NCBI GenBank assembly: GCA_021186555.1
Contig: JAJKFL010000003.1
Coordinates: 28,818,908 to 28,882,907 of the forward strand
Origin: Reticulitermes speratus
Taxonomy: Eukaryota; Arthropoda; Insecta; Blattodea; Rhinotermitidae
Reading direction: 5' to 3'
Length of the DNA: 64,000 nucleotides
Positions 54,820 to 64,000 of this stretch are shown here, piece after piece; positions within the stretch are counted from its first letter, which is position 1, and every line of letters starts with the position of its first letter. The translations under genes and the position numbers were made by a program. The notes below the pieces were generated by a model. The model was not told the DNA's origin. It made no database searches and saw only the letters and a program-made list of their open reading frames with translations.

Positions 54820-55090
54820 CTTGATAGCAGGGGCGTAGCTAGTGGGGAGAGCCAGTGGTGCCGCCGCCACAGGCAGCAGAGTCCAAGGGGCGGAAAATTG
54901 GGAGGCAAAGTGAATATTTTAAATAAAAAAATTGATTTTCTGCATTTAACAAATTTTAAATTACTGGGCCAAATATAAGGAAATTTAATAAATATATTTG
55001 ATTTTTTAAAGTTTATAATTTATGTTAGGGGCGGCCATTGGGATTACTCGTCCGGGGCACCAAAAACCTAGCTAAGCCACTGCTTTATAG
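54820..55090. mobile_element. 255-bp hAT-type MITE
   Basis: Ends CAGGGGCGTAGCTAG (54828) and inverse CAGTGGCTTAGCTAG (ending 55082) match at 13 of 15 positions. Flanking 8-bp repeats CTTGATAG (54820-54827) and CTTTATAG (55083-55090) differ by one base; 8 bp is the hAT duplication length. Interior AT-rich and non-coding. Confidence 0.8.
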
Positions 55091-55863
55091 TCACCGTCAG
55101 GAGAACCTAATATCTCACACCAATGAACTGTTTTATACCCTTCGTGGATACGTTTATATAATAGAACAGTGAGAAACAAATTTGCTGACACATACAGATA
55201 GATGGGTCATTGACATGCTGCGTAAACATCCTACACAGAAGGTCAAGCAGTCACTGCCTGCTGTGCAGCGTCCACATGATTGTCGAAACACCGGCAGAAG
55301 CAATGTCAAAGGGACGCCTTACTGCAGACCTCTTTCATTCATTAACCCTTTGAGGACTGAACTTAACTTAAACTCAGCTTGTACAGCGTTGTAAACAAAC
55401 TCCGTTTCGCTTACAAAGACGAATCAGTTGGTGCTGTGTAGGGAAATAACTGCGATTTCTTCTGATATCCACACAAAACACAGATGTACACTCTGTGAGC
55501 ATAATGTTAAACCTGGTGGTATATAAAGTAACCAGTAGACTTTATAGGGTAAACTGTCTTTCGATAAGTGAAGGAGAAACTGAACACGACTTCTAGTGTT
55601 TAACGGTAGTAGAACCCTGATTAGTTGCCGCTCACATACAGAATACAGTATTAATTTATGGTCCCACAACTTACGATGCGCGTGGAAACAATCCATTACG
55701 CATTATACAATTTAGTGATGCAAGCCTACGCACCCGTATATTATTCAGTAGACCACGTACGCTAAACTTCTCACACATACCTCACAAGATGCGCACCGCT
55801 TCCATGTTTGTAGTTGTTGACATACGAATACTGCTTCACACAGTTTTGTACGCATACATTATA

Positions 55864-57195
55864 TACGAGGTCTGTCCAAAAAGTATCCGACCTTGGGCCG
55901 GGAAAAAAAAGTTCTGTGTCTGGGTGGTTACAATACCTTATCCCCTTCAAAGTAGGCCCCTTGTGACTCCACACACTTAGCCCAGCGGTCCTTCCATCGC
56001 TGGAAGCAATTCTGGCTTGTTTTGGAATGGTGTGCAGCTGCGCCGTCGCGTTCTGTATGATGTCCTCGCGGCTGTCAAAACGGGAGCCTTTTAGCGGTGT
56101 CTTCAATCTCGGGAACAGCCAGAAATCACAAGGAGCCATGTCAGGAGAGTAGGGAGCCTGGCGAACCTGCGGAATGCCGTGCTTAGCCAGGAAACCCTGG
56201 ATCAGGTGTGATGAATGAGCTGGGGCATTGTCATGATGCAGCTGCCAGTTGCGTGCGTCCCACAGCTCCGGTCTCTTGCGCCGAACTGCATCACGAAGAT
56301 GACGGAGGACTTCTTGGTAGTACTCCTTATTAACAGTTTGGCCTAGTGGTGCGTACTCATGATGCACAACACCCCGGTAATCGAAGAAAACAGTCAGTAT
56401 CACCTTCACATTGCTCCGAACGTGTCGTGCTTTTTTGGGCCTCGGGGATGTTGGATGCTTCCATTGTGACGACTGGACCTTGGTTTCCGGGTCATATCCG
56501 TACACCCACGACTCGTCACCAGTGATCACAGTCTTCAGGAACTCAGGATCCCTGTTGGTGCACTCCAGCATGTCCTGCGCGACCTCAAGGCGGAGTTGTT
56601 GCTGCTCCGGCGAAAGCAGCTTGGGCACAAATTTTGCCGCCACTCTTCGCATGCCCACATCCTCAGTTAAAATCGTGTTTGCGGAACCTCTGCTGATCCC
56701 AACCTCATCAGCAATTTCCCGGACGGTCAAACGACGGTCCTCCATGATCAATGTCCGCACTTTGTCAATGACATCAGCATTTCGGCTCGTTGACGGTCTC
56801 CCGGAACGCTGGTCACTGTCCGCCGACATGCGGCCATCTTTAAAGCGGTTGAACCACTCTTTAATTTGAGTGACCCCCATTGCATCATCACCGAAAGCCT
56901 GCTGAATTTTGCGGATTGTTTCCGCTTGGGTATCCCCAAGTTTCTGACAAAACTTGTTGCAGTATCGCTGCTCCAAACATTCTGTCATCTTGAGCGAAAC
57001 GAGAATGCGACGAACACGTGTTACACCACTTCGCTATCTGGCAGCGACAGACGCATCCGGCGGTGTTGCGAGGCAGCAAAAAATCACGCATGCGCATGAA
57101 AGTCCCTTCTACCACTACGCTCAGTTTCCCCACCCTTTCGCCATTACTTACCGCGGGAAAAAATATAGTCGGATACTTTTTGGACAGCCCTCGTA
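55864..57195 (-). mobile_element. mariner element, 1328 bp, near complete
   Basis: Element 55866-57193 with TA on both sides (55864-55865, 57194-57195). Terminal inverted repeats CGAGGTCTGTCCAAAAAGTA and inverse CGAGGGCTGTCCAAAAAGTA differ at one position and continue into TCCGAC. The transposase gene is on the minus strand. Low divergence between the ends and a long open frame suggest recent insertion. Confidence 0.95.
55866..56988 (-). CDS. mariner transposase, DD34D, C-terminal frameshift
   Basis: Cuts and joins the element at TA. Start ATG at 56988 (MTECLEQRYCNKFCQKLG). N-terminal paired-like helix-turn-helix region about residues 1-110 (TVREIADEVGISRGSANTIL); catalytic Asp at about 158 (TGDESWVYGYD), 253 (HHDNAPAH) and 288 (YSPDMAPCDF), which gives the DD34D spacing of mariners. 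The frame is open through these and then changes near 56012-56016: the expected QRWKDRW-type C-terminal text is in the next frame. The uninterrupted reading runs beyond the element end. All catalytic residues are intact; the last 30 or so family residues are replaced, so activity is doubtful. Confidence 0.93.
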
Positions 57196-57214
57196 AATAC
57201 AATATATAAAGTGA

Positions 57215-57480
57215 AAGGTAAAGTTCTCCCGAGGCACGCCAAGAAGACGTATGGGCAAGTGGAAGTATGCTTTCACTCATTCGTACCTATGCACTTGATG
57301 GGAATGATTGATCAGCTTCACGCCCTGGTACCCACTGAATAGGATGGGTGGGCCCCACAGCCGGTTTGGATGCCTCGGAAAAGAGATAAATCTCTTGCCC
57401 CTCCCGCGAATCCAACCACGATTCCTCGGTTGTCCAGTCCGTAACCTACCCACGACAGCGCGACTGCGCCATTCCAGCTC
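57215..57480 (-). mobile_element. tRNA-derived SINE, minus
   Basis: Inverse B box CGAATCCAACC (about 57409-57419) and inverse A-box region GACAGCGCGACTGCGCC at about 57454-57470. The left end AAAGGTAAAGTTCTCCCGAG matches the unit at 51.7 kb. Confidence 0.7.
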
Positions 57481-57516
57481 TCCACTCAGTCATTATATAT
57501 TCTGTATAATACACAT

Positions 57517-57962
57517 CTGTTTACTGTGCTTGGGTCGACCCAAACACAGTAAACAGATCAATACTAGACACTACTCAGCCAAATGGTGTAGCACGCAAGG
57601 AATAATACGCAACAACAGAACACAGAAATCTGCACATTTCCACGATTCTGCATACAAGACTAACTGCCAGTAATTTTTAAATATAACAAAGAACATGTAA
57701 AATTTTTTATAATTCTTATAATTTTAATTCTAATTCTGTATTCTAGATATCCCTAGAAGTTTAAAGTTGAACTCATTGGGAACTGCAGTTTTATTGAAAT
57801 AGTGTTTCACTCTAAGAGGATGTACAAACTTTTATAATTGATGTATAGTCTATTGTAAAGTCTTTGACCCCCTGAGGATGGCCGATAACCGGCCGAAACA
57901 TATGTAAGACGGTACGATATTATTGTAAGAATATAGTGCATGTGTTGGTAAAGTGAAGCCTA
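57517..57962 (+). mobile_element. Penelope-like pLTR with 22-bp inverted start
   Basis: Plus-oriented copy of the pLTR at 30716-31240. It begins at a 22-bp inverted repeat, ATCTGTTTACTGTGCTTGGGTC followed at once by its inverse with one mismatch (centre about 57539/57540). It carries a hammerhead at 57867-57911. Confidence 0.85.
57867..57911 (+). ncRNA. hammerhead ribozyme, core intact, stem I broken
   Basis: Stem I side ACCCC, core CUGAGGA, extra U, stem II GGCCGAUAACCGGCC, GAAA, stem III ACAUAUGU, A, then AGACG instead of GGGGU. Core is complete, but the 3' half of stem I no longer pairs. Confidence 0.6.
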
Positions 57963-58160
57963 TGACCTACATGTAGATTGGAGGATAAAATTAAACACAG
58001 CTTACATGGAGTGGGAGAGTCTGGGTCCGATTCATTTGGCTCAGGACAGAGCATTTGTGAACATGTTAATGGCCTTACGGTTCCGGAAGAGGCAGGGGAT
58101 TTCTTGACTACCACAGCGACTACCAGCTTCTCAAGGCCTCTGCTCTCTGTATAGCTGTTA
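57963..58160 (+). mobile_element. LINE tail fragment, plus
   Basis: GATTGGAGGATAAAATTAAA, GGGTCCGATTCATTTGGCTC, CTTACGGTTCCGGAAGAGGC, CCAGCTTCTCAAGGCCTCTG. It directly abuts the pLTR. Confidence 0.8.
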
Positions 58161-58486
58161 GTCTAATGCGCATACATAATGGCCCATTGATCACTGCAGT
58201 TAGAAGCGTACATCCTCACCTTGTTCCCCTGTGTCGATGTGGGGCGCCTTTCGCCGTCTTCTCACATCCATGGATCTGCCGTGCCGGGTTTAGCTCGTCG
58301 ATAGGTCACACTGTTACATAATACGGGGGTGTGCTTATCCAGCTGATTGGTATATTAGTGGTTATGCGGAAATTGATAATGAATTTACACAACACACGTT
58401 ACTGTTGGTTAAGGGTTAATTCCTCTTTATTATATTCAAAAATCAAGTGTACAGGTAAGTTACATTATGACAGCATCAATGTTCAG

Positions 58487-58632
58487 CACGTCTTATATTT
58501 ATGAGATCTGCGCTCTTCTGGGACATTACGCAGCGTCGAGTGGTAAGGATACCACTTGACGCTGCGTAATGTCCCAGAAGAGCGCAGATCTCATCAACAC
58601 CGTGGCGGAAGCCTACAATCACGTCTTATATT
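58487..58632 (+). mobile_element. 120-bp hairpin retro-insertion with 13-bp target duplication
   Basis: CACGTCTTATATT at 58487-58499 and 58620-58632 brackets 58500-58619. Inside, 45-bp arms 58501-58545 and 58550-58594 match at 44 of 45 positions around AGGA. The right arm continues 25 nt beyond the hairpin. From 58570 the plus strand reads ATGTCCCAGAAGAGCGCAGA, translating MSQKSADLINTVAEAYN, like the start of a real coding sequence. The hairpin centre is therefore upstream of a start codon. Confidence 0.85.
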
Positions 58633-58741
58633 GTTAAAAACGTTTTACCAGAGTCAAATTACGTTCTTCAGTGTGCACTTACTAGACAGTTCGAGCATAA
58701 ATCTGATTATCCCGGTATTCGGTAAGAGCCTTTTCTTGTAA

Positions 58742-59997
58742 TAGAGTAGATTCCGGTAAATTGGGACACATCGGTACCAGAACACTTTGGCCCAATTAAG
58801 CGGCTGAAGTTTCATGTAAATAGTTAAAAATACAAACTAACATTTCACTAAATCAGCACAGATTTCTAGTGCAGACAATGCACTGCCTTCATTGCCTTGC
58901 TGCATGAAGTATCGTCGTAACCGGCATCCTGTGTAGTCACTCGTTCAAGTTCAGATGTGTCATCTTCATCACTTTCCTCGCCTTGGTGTTTTGATAGAAT
59001 GCTTGTAACAATTTCATCCTCACAATCTTCATTTTCATTGTAACATTCAACATTATTGTCGATACCTTCAAATTCTTCATAGTTCCTAACTTTTTGCACT
59101 TCTGAAATGGCTTCGTATTTACTTTTGGCTGTTTCAGGCATCCCCAAGCCTGAATGCTTCAAACCGCAGTGAGAAAAACTGTTCTGAGTTGTCTTACTGC
59201 TTATTTCTCGTCAACTATCGGCAACAAACTGTACTGCCTGGAGAAGGTTAACCTTTGAACTCACTTCCTTGGCTTTGGAAAATGATGTCAGTAGATTTTC
59301 TTCAATCGAATCTAGGATGTGGTTCACCAACTCTCCGCGGTACAACATCTTCAAAATTTTTACGATTCCCATATCCATTGCCTGCACCAAGGATGCAGTG
59401 TTGACAGGAAGAAATTCCAGCCGGATGTTTTTCAAACTCTCTGAACACTGAGGGTGTGCCGCACAATTGTCAAGAATCAGAAGAACTTTTCTTGATTTCC
59501 GCTGTAACTCCACATCCCACTTCATTAACCATTTCTTAAGAATTTCGGATGTCATCCATGCATTCTTATTAGCATAGTATTCGACCGGTAAACTGTCCAT
59601 TTTTAGCCCCTTAAAGCATCCAGACTTAGCACTCTTCCCAATAACCAACAGCTTCTTTTTATCAGTTCCTGACACGTTTGAACAGCATAACACAGTTATG
59701 CGATCCATTGCTTTCTTAGAACCCAACAATTTTACATGCTTGTAGCACAGAGAACCATCCGGCGTGGCACGATAAAGCAAGCCTGTTTCATCAGCACTGT
59801 AGATATCATCTGCACAAAATTTCTGAAGTAATTAGGGTACTTTCTTGGATTTACACGGTTTCTCCTGTCCCAATTAAACGGCATGCTGTCCCAAATAAGC
59901 GAAGAAAACCCTGGCAATTTTCTCGATTAGATTTTGTTCTTTAAGATTTGTCCCATATAAATGGCTGCCCAGATTAACCGATGGTCCAATTACTGTA
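58742..59997 (-). mobile_element. Tigger/pogo-type element, 1252 bp, internally deleted
   Basis: Element 58744-59995 flanked by TA. Left end GAGTAGATTCCGGTAAATTG; inverse right end CAGTAATTGGACCATCGGTT: imperfect repeats with CAGTA/GAGTA starts. Encodes most of the catalytic domain on the minus strand; the DNA-binding N-terminus is lost. Confidence 0.8.
58866..59840 (-). pseudogene. Tigger transposase catalytic domain and acidic tail
   Basis: The open frame from about 59835 reads CADDIYSADETGLLYRATP (first Asp in ADETG), MDRITVLCCSNVSG, KLLVIGKSAKSGCFKG, NAWMTSEILKKWL, VLLILDNCAAHP (second Asp), LVQAMDMGIVKILK (third Asp), to a stop at 59211. A second frame, 59162-58866, is the acidic C-terminal part (GEESDEDDTSELERVTTQD). 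All three catalytic Asp are present; helix-turn-helix domains are missing. Confidence 0.85.
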
Positions 59998-60374
59998 TTT
60001 AGTTGGTTTGGGGGTTTTTGACTTCCCTTACAGGTTGTCTTCTGAACGATTAGTTCAAGATTTTCTGGTTGCTCGGAAGGATGATTTCCTCACCACTGGC
60101 ACGGAATTTTCGAGTGGATGTTTTTCGGTTCCCACTACTAATGATGTAATGACAGTTAAACTTGTCAAGTCAAATTAAGGCAGTAAACTCAGCTTGTCCA
60201 GTTAATGAATTTCAGCCTGGAAGTTTCAAGTGTCGAACTTGAAGGATATGAGACAACGTTTCCTAGCTGACACCTCTTCCTTTGAAATCACTGCTTCCAC
60301 CAGTGCGCAGGTCCTTTTGACTTGTGCCTATCGGGGTGAGGGACATCAATCATCAAGCCGCCTGTGTGAGCAAC

Positions 60375-61257
60375 TAAACGCTAATTCACACACACACACA
60401 CACCATGCCGTGCCCCGACCATGCCGTGTCGCTAAAGATTTAAATTGTGTCGTTCCCATTTGAATTACACAGTGCGACCGTGATTGCTTCACACATGAAG
60501 GGCCGCACCACTGCCGTGCTCCGGACCATGGCGCTTTGAGAGTGACTTCTCAAAGCTACGGCACAGCACGTCAGGGGCACGGCACTGTATGTGGGAATTA
60601 ACATCGGCCGTCGAGTGCCCAGGTTCGGCTTCTTCCGGCTACCACGCGGAGTTTCACGAAGGTTGTTACCAGAATGCTTACCAGACAGGAACTGAACTGC
60701 AGCTGGCGTCTACAAAACTAAATAATGCAGACAGCAGATTATACGGAATTATAAATTTTTATGAACTAACCTTAAAGTTAAAGCCAGTATTTCTTCTGTT
60801 GTTATGCTACGTTTCCATCGTGTATTCTTCTTTTCAATATCTGTGTGCAACAACTGTTTCAAGTTTTCAATTTTCGAAATACTCATTCTAAAATATTTGA
60901 AAAATGTTTGTCGGTCATCTTTCAGACGTCCAGAGTGTGAAATTCTCCTTCCTCTTCTCTTGCTCGAAACACATTATGAATCCAGCATTTCCGTTTTTTT
61001 CGCTTTTCTTCTTCTGAAAGAAGATAAAGTCCACATGTAATTATCACATCCTTCTCACAAATATCCATGCTGACGACTGCCAAGAGCAAATTTCAAACGA
61101 GGATATGTTAAACCGTTGGATTAGCAGTTCGGATTTTTCCGGCTACCACGTGGACTTTACACGAAGGACACGGCATTGTCGGAGCATGGCAGGGGCACTG
61201 CATGACGTGTGAATTAGCGCGACACGGCACGGCATGGCGTGTGTGAATTAGCCTTAA
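60375..61257 (-). mobile_element. PIF/Harbinger deletion derivative, 877 bp
   Basis: TAA target repeats at 60375-60377 and 61255-61257. Ends ACGCTAATTCACACACAC and inverse AGGCTAATTCACACACGCC, both followed by CATGCCGTGCC. On the minus strand near 60790-61000 residues such as DDRQTFFKYFRMSISKIENL and RSITTEEILALTLR match the N-terminal part of Harbinger nucleases; the catalytic part is deleted. A direct repeat TTCCGGCTACCACG recurs at about 60635 and 61137 inside the element. Confidence 0.8.
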
Positions 61258-61964
61258 GGATGCAGGGAGTTGAACCATCTGCTACTCACATGTTTTCTGT
61301 TGCTTTTCTTCAATCAATTTCCACTACTGGACTCGAACCAGACCTACCAGAAATGTTCAGTTACACTGTCAAACTGAAAACTGAATGCAGATTACGATCG
61401 GCCGGCATATTGTTGTTTCACATTGCACAAAAATGACTTTAACAAAAGCTGCATATTTTAAAAACTCTTTATGTACGTACAGTTTCAGACACATACGAAA
61501 TGGTTCTATTGTCGCTCCCACTGAGGTACGTCGTACGGCCGTCATGTTGATAACGCTGATGGTAGATACTTACAAATTACGAGGGTTGCTAATGTGGCAT
61601 GACGCCGATGCCAAGTTTCATAAAAAGTCGTCGTGTTCCGAATAGTGAATGAAACAAGCGACAGGCATGACGACGTCATTAATCTGTGTAACTATGACTC
61701 GACTTCCCGTATCCATTCTGTTCATGGCGTATATCGCGACAACTTTACCTTGACCTTCCTTACAACATTTGGACATTACAGGGGACAACGCTTCCTACTA
61801 ACATTTTCAAAATACTACGAAAATCTGTCACAGGAAGGAAAATATTTTGTCTTGTGGGTCTGGGAGTTTCCCTTTCTGTGTGTTTGCACTTAACGAGCCT
61901 GTCAGTAATTCAGGCTAGGTCTCTATTACAGTGTGAACGATAGGCTAAAAGTGAATAATTTGGG

Positions 61965-62110
61965 GGGACCTGGAAGCAAGCGGTCGTGGCCTAATTTAAG
62001 GTATTATCCTGGCGTTTGCCTGCAGAGTCTGCCGATACCATAAAAAAAATCTTAGACTAACAGGTAACCCGGCCGAGATTCGAACCTGGCACCTCAGTAC
62101 CATAAGGATT
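61965..62110 (-). mobile_element. tRNA-derived SINE, minus
   Basis: Inverse B box GAGATTCGAACC near 62078, body CGGTCGTGGCCTAATTTAAG and CCTGGCGTTTGCCTGCAGAG; same family as 8.5 and 54.2 kb. Confidence 0.75.
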
Positions 62111-62129
62111 TATTTTAAATGACCCCACG

Positions 62130-63330
62130 CATCACTACTCTCGGACCGTCCCGCGTGACGGCAGGTAGGGCGGCGATCGCTGCTGTTCCAATCTGCCATG
62201 AGTGCAGGTCTACGCGTCCATATAAAGATTTTATTCACCGCATTTAAGGCAGATGTTAGAAACTATTTTGGGGTGTAAGCTGTTGAATATTTTGCTTAAA
62301 AAAGAAGTATTTTCTCTCGTAATCGGACACGTGTTCAAAATATGGCATCAGATTGTGTTACACATCGGTGTGAATTTATGCTCTCAAAAAAATATATCCA
62401 ATAATTCTAGTTGCATTCACAGCACACAAACCTTAACATCATGTAATGGATCAACGTGCGATTTTCTGCAGACTAGTACCAGTTATTGTGGGAGAACTTC
62501 ACAAAATTCACTTTTGCTTCGCGATATGGGCCGTTAAGTGTGTGAGAACTATACAGTTGCAAACACAGCAGTTTCGTTGCATGTCGCGACGATGACGCAG
62601 CCACGCCCGTTTGCTGTGAAAGTCGAGCGGAAGATTTTCTTTCAGATATCTCCAATCTTGCAGCAATTTCGGCCGGTTTTTCCTCATTCAGTGCCTGTCT
62701 TCTGCGTGTTCTCTTGCTGTCTAAAACATAACCCGTTGCTCGAAGCCTTTTCGCTTATTTGCAAATCTGGACATTTTCGTCTTAATTTACGAAGACAGTT
62801 CTTGTAGGAACTGTATTTAACGTATGTACTACACATAGATCCGCAGAGCGACTGCAGACGAGTTGCATGGAACTCGCAACCTCTCGGATAAGCAGCGTGG
62901 GCTCGGTGCATAGCATACGCAATCCGACCGGAAGTTACGAGCGATTGGGGCCATTTAAAACAACAGCATTATAGAAGTCAAGCGTGTTACTGCTTGAGCC
63001 AACTAGCTCTTTTCAGCTCGTATATGTCAATTCCGGATTCTTTCACGTGTTCCGTTTCCTCCTTTTTTGTGCTTCTGTCTAATCGTGACGCCATGTACGT
63101 ATGTTTCCGATTTTCTCAGTCCTTTTGTATATAACATCAGAAGTGATTTAATACATACATCGGGGTTTTGATTTCTGACTGTACCAAATTACATGAACAA
63201 ATTCATTCGATGCAACAAGAGTCATGCGTTTGATGTACGGCTACACTTTTAAGTATGAAACAAAGAGCCCACACTGTGTTTGTAAGACCAGTGCTAGAGG
63301 ACAGCGTCCTTTTCCCAGTCGTCACTCAGG
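62130..63330. other. CpG-richer stretch, no gene recognised
   Basis: Visibly more CG dinucleotides than the AT-rich introns. It could be a promoter region or an older GC-rich flank; I see no exon, RNA gene or element here. Confidence 0.35.
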
Positions 63331-63339
63331 CAGTCAAAA

Positions 63340-63670
63340 AACTGTCCGATTTTTACGGAACTCCGACGTTCAGTACCATGTCTACAACAGCCTGCCACCT
63401 ATCTCTATCCTCAGCCATATAAGTCCACATTTTCACACCCTGTTTCTTTAAAACTGATTTCAATATTATTCTCATATCTACCTAAGTCTGCCAAGTGTTC
63501 TCTTCCCTTCCGTTTTACCGACTAATATAGTGTATACAACACTTATCATTTCCATGCGTGCTACATGCCCCGACAATCTCATTTCCCTTCATTTGATCGC
63601 CCTCATAATGTTAGGTGAAAAGTATAAATTATGGCGCTCCTCACTGTTTAATTTCTGTTAACCTTCCCCA
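63340..63670 (-). mobile_element. decayed LINE tail, minus
   Basis: CAGCCTGCCACCTATCTCTA, CGTGCTACATGCCCCGACAA, TTTGATCGCCCTCATAATGT and AAAAGTATAAATTATGGCGC follow the inverse of the LINE (...GGGGCATGTAG...GTGATCAAATC...). Confidence 0.7.
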
Positions 63671-63789
63671 GCTAGTTCCAAATACGTCCTCCGCAACTTT
63701 ATTTTTGTGAAGGGCCCCACAGCAGATGCTACGAACCTACCGCAGCCTTGAGGCTTATTGTGCAACCCTGTGATGAAGATGATTCTTTT

Positions 63790-64000
63790 TTTTTTCCCTT
63801 TATAATGGAGCACCGGTGGAATGAAATTGACAAGGGAAAACCGAAGTACTCGGGGAAAAACCTGTCCCAGTGCAACTCTGTCTACCACAAATCCCACATG
63901 GACCGGGATCGAACTCGTTTTTCCTTGTAATGGAAACCCAGTGGAATAAAATTTACAGGGGAAAACCGAAGTACTCGGGGGGAAACCTGTCCCAGTGCCA
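63790..64000 (-). mobile_element. two tandem SINE copies, second cut by window end
   Basis: GGGAAAACCGAAGTACTCGG, AAAACCTGTCCCAGTGC and CGGGATCGAACTCG (inverse B box, about 63906) are followed by a second start: GGAAACCCAGTGGAATAAAA, GGGGAAAACCGAAGTACTCG, GAAACCTGTCCCAGTGCCA to the edge. Same family as 21.6 and 28.0 kb. Confidence 0.8.

Noticed and set aside
61239-61893. Three overlapping short frames as a gene
   Set aside because: No family similarity that I recognise and no start or splice support; likely chance frames in a GC-richer stretch.
62592-62601. ATGACGCAGC as a CncC/Maf antioxidant response element for Keap1 autoregulation
   Set aside because: It fits RTGACNNNGC, but about fifteen matches are expected by chance in 64 kb on both strands, and the Keap1 promoter is not located.
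49100-64000. Missing N-terminal Keap1 exon
   Set aside because: I looked for the expected ...EAF.IM ending before a donor site on the minus strand and saw no convincing match; it may be outside the window or too short to see.
1-64000. CRISPR arrays, operons or bacterial signals
   Set aside because: The window is clearly eukaryotic (spliced Keap1, SINEs, LINEs); no direct-repeat and spacer pattern is present.

Overview
This is a repeat-rich insect nuclear window (AT-rich, spliced gene with GT-AG introns, tRNA-derived SINEs, several transposon superfamilies). The style of the non-LTR retrotransposons, SINEs and Penelope-like elements resembles cockroach/termite (Blattodea) genomes; that placement is inference from family memory, not a search.

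One host gene is certain: Keap1, on the minus strand. Nine coding exons lie between 49100 and 15491 with clean splice sites and consistent phase. They encode about 573 residues: most of the BTB domain, the BACK/IVR region and the full six-bladed Kelch propeller. The coding exon(s) or 5' UTR upstream of 49100 were not found. Its introns, the 15 kb downstream and the 15 kb upstream are filled with mobile-element remains.

Layout. 1-4.7 kb: a LINE tail with a 16-bp target duplication, Penelope RT and SINE scraps, a decayed Polinton DNA polymerase. 4.9-5.8 kb: two divergent Penelope pLTRs, each with a hammerhead ribozyme. 5.8-10.9 kb: mostly featureless, two SINEs, a TA-flanked MITE. 10.945-13.656 kb: a 2.7-kb near-perfect palindrome inserted with a 12-bp target duplication; each arm carries part of an unrecognised secreted-protein coding region fused to a hammerhead-bearing Penelope-type 3' end. 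15.5-49.1 kb: Keap1, whose introns hold decayed mariners, two Tigger elements, a Penelope element with a GIY-YIG endonuclease, LINEs and SINEs. 49.1-64 kb: an integrase-type transposon remnant, a hAT MITE, a nearly intact 1.33-kb mariner, a third Tigger, a Harbinger deletion derivative, a Penelope pLTR, and a 120-bp hairpin retro-insertion with a 13-bp target duplication.

Most interesting signals: (1) the palindromic, ribozyme-ended insertion carrying a captured coding region; (2) a family of type-I-like hammerhead ribozymes, all with an extra U after the CUGANGA core, one with an apparently intact core lying in sense orientation inside a Keap1 intron; (3) recurrent inverted repeats whose centre is the 5' end of a transcript, as expected if cDNA 3' ends snapped back and self-primed before insertion.
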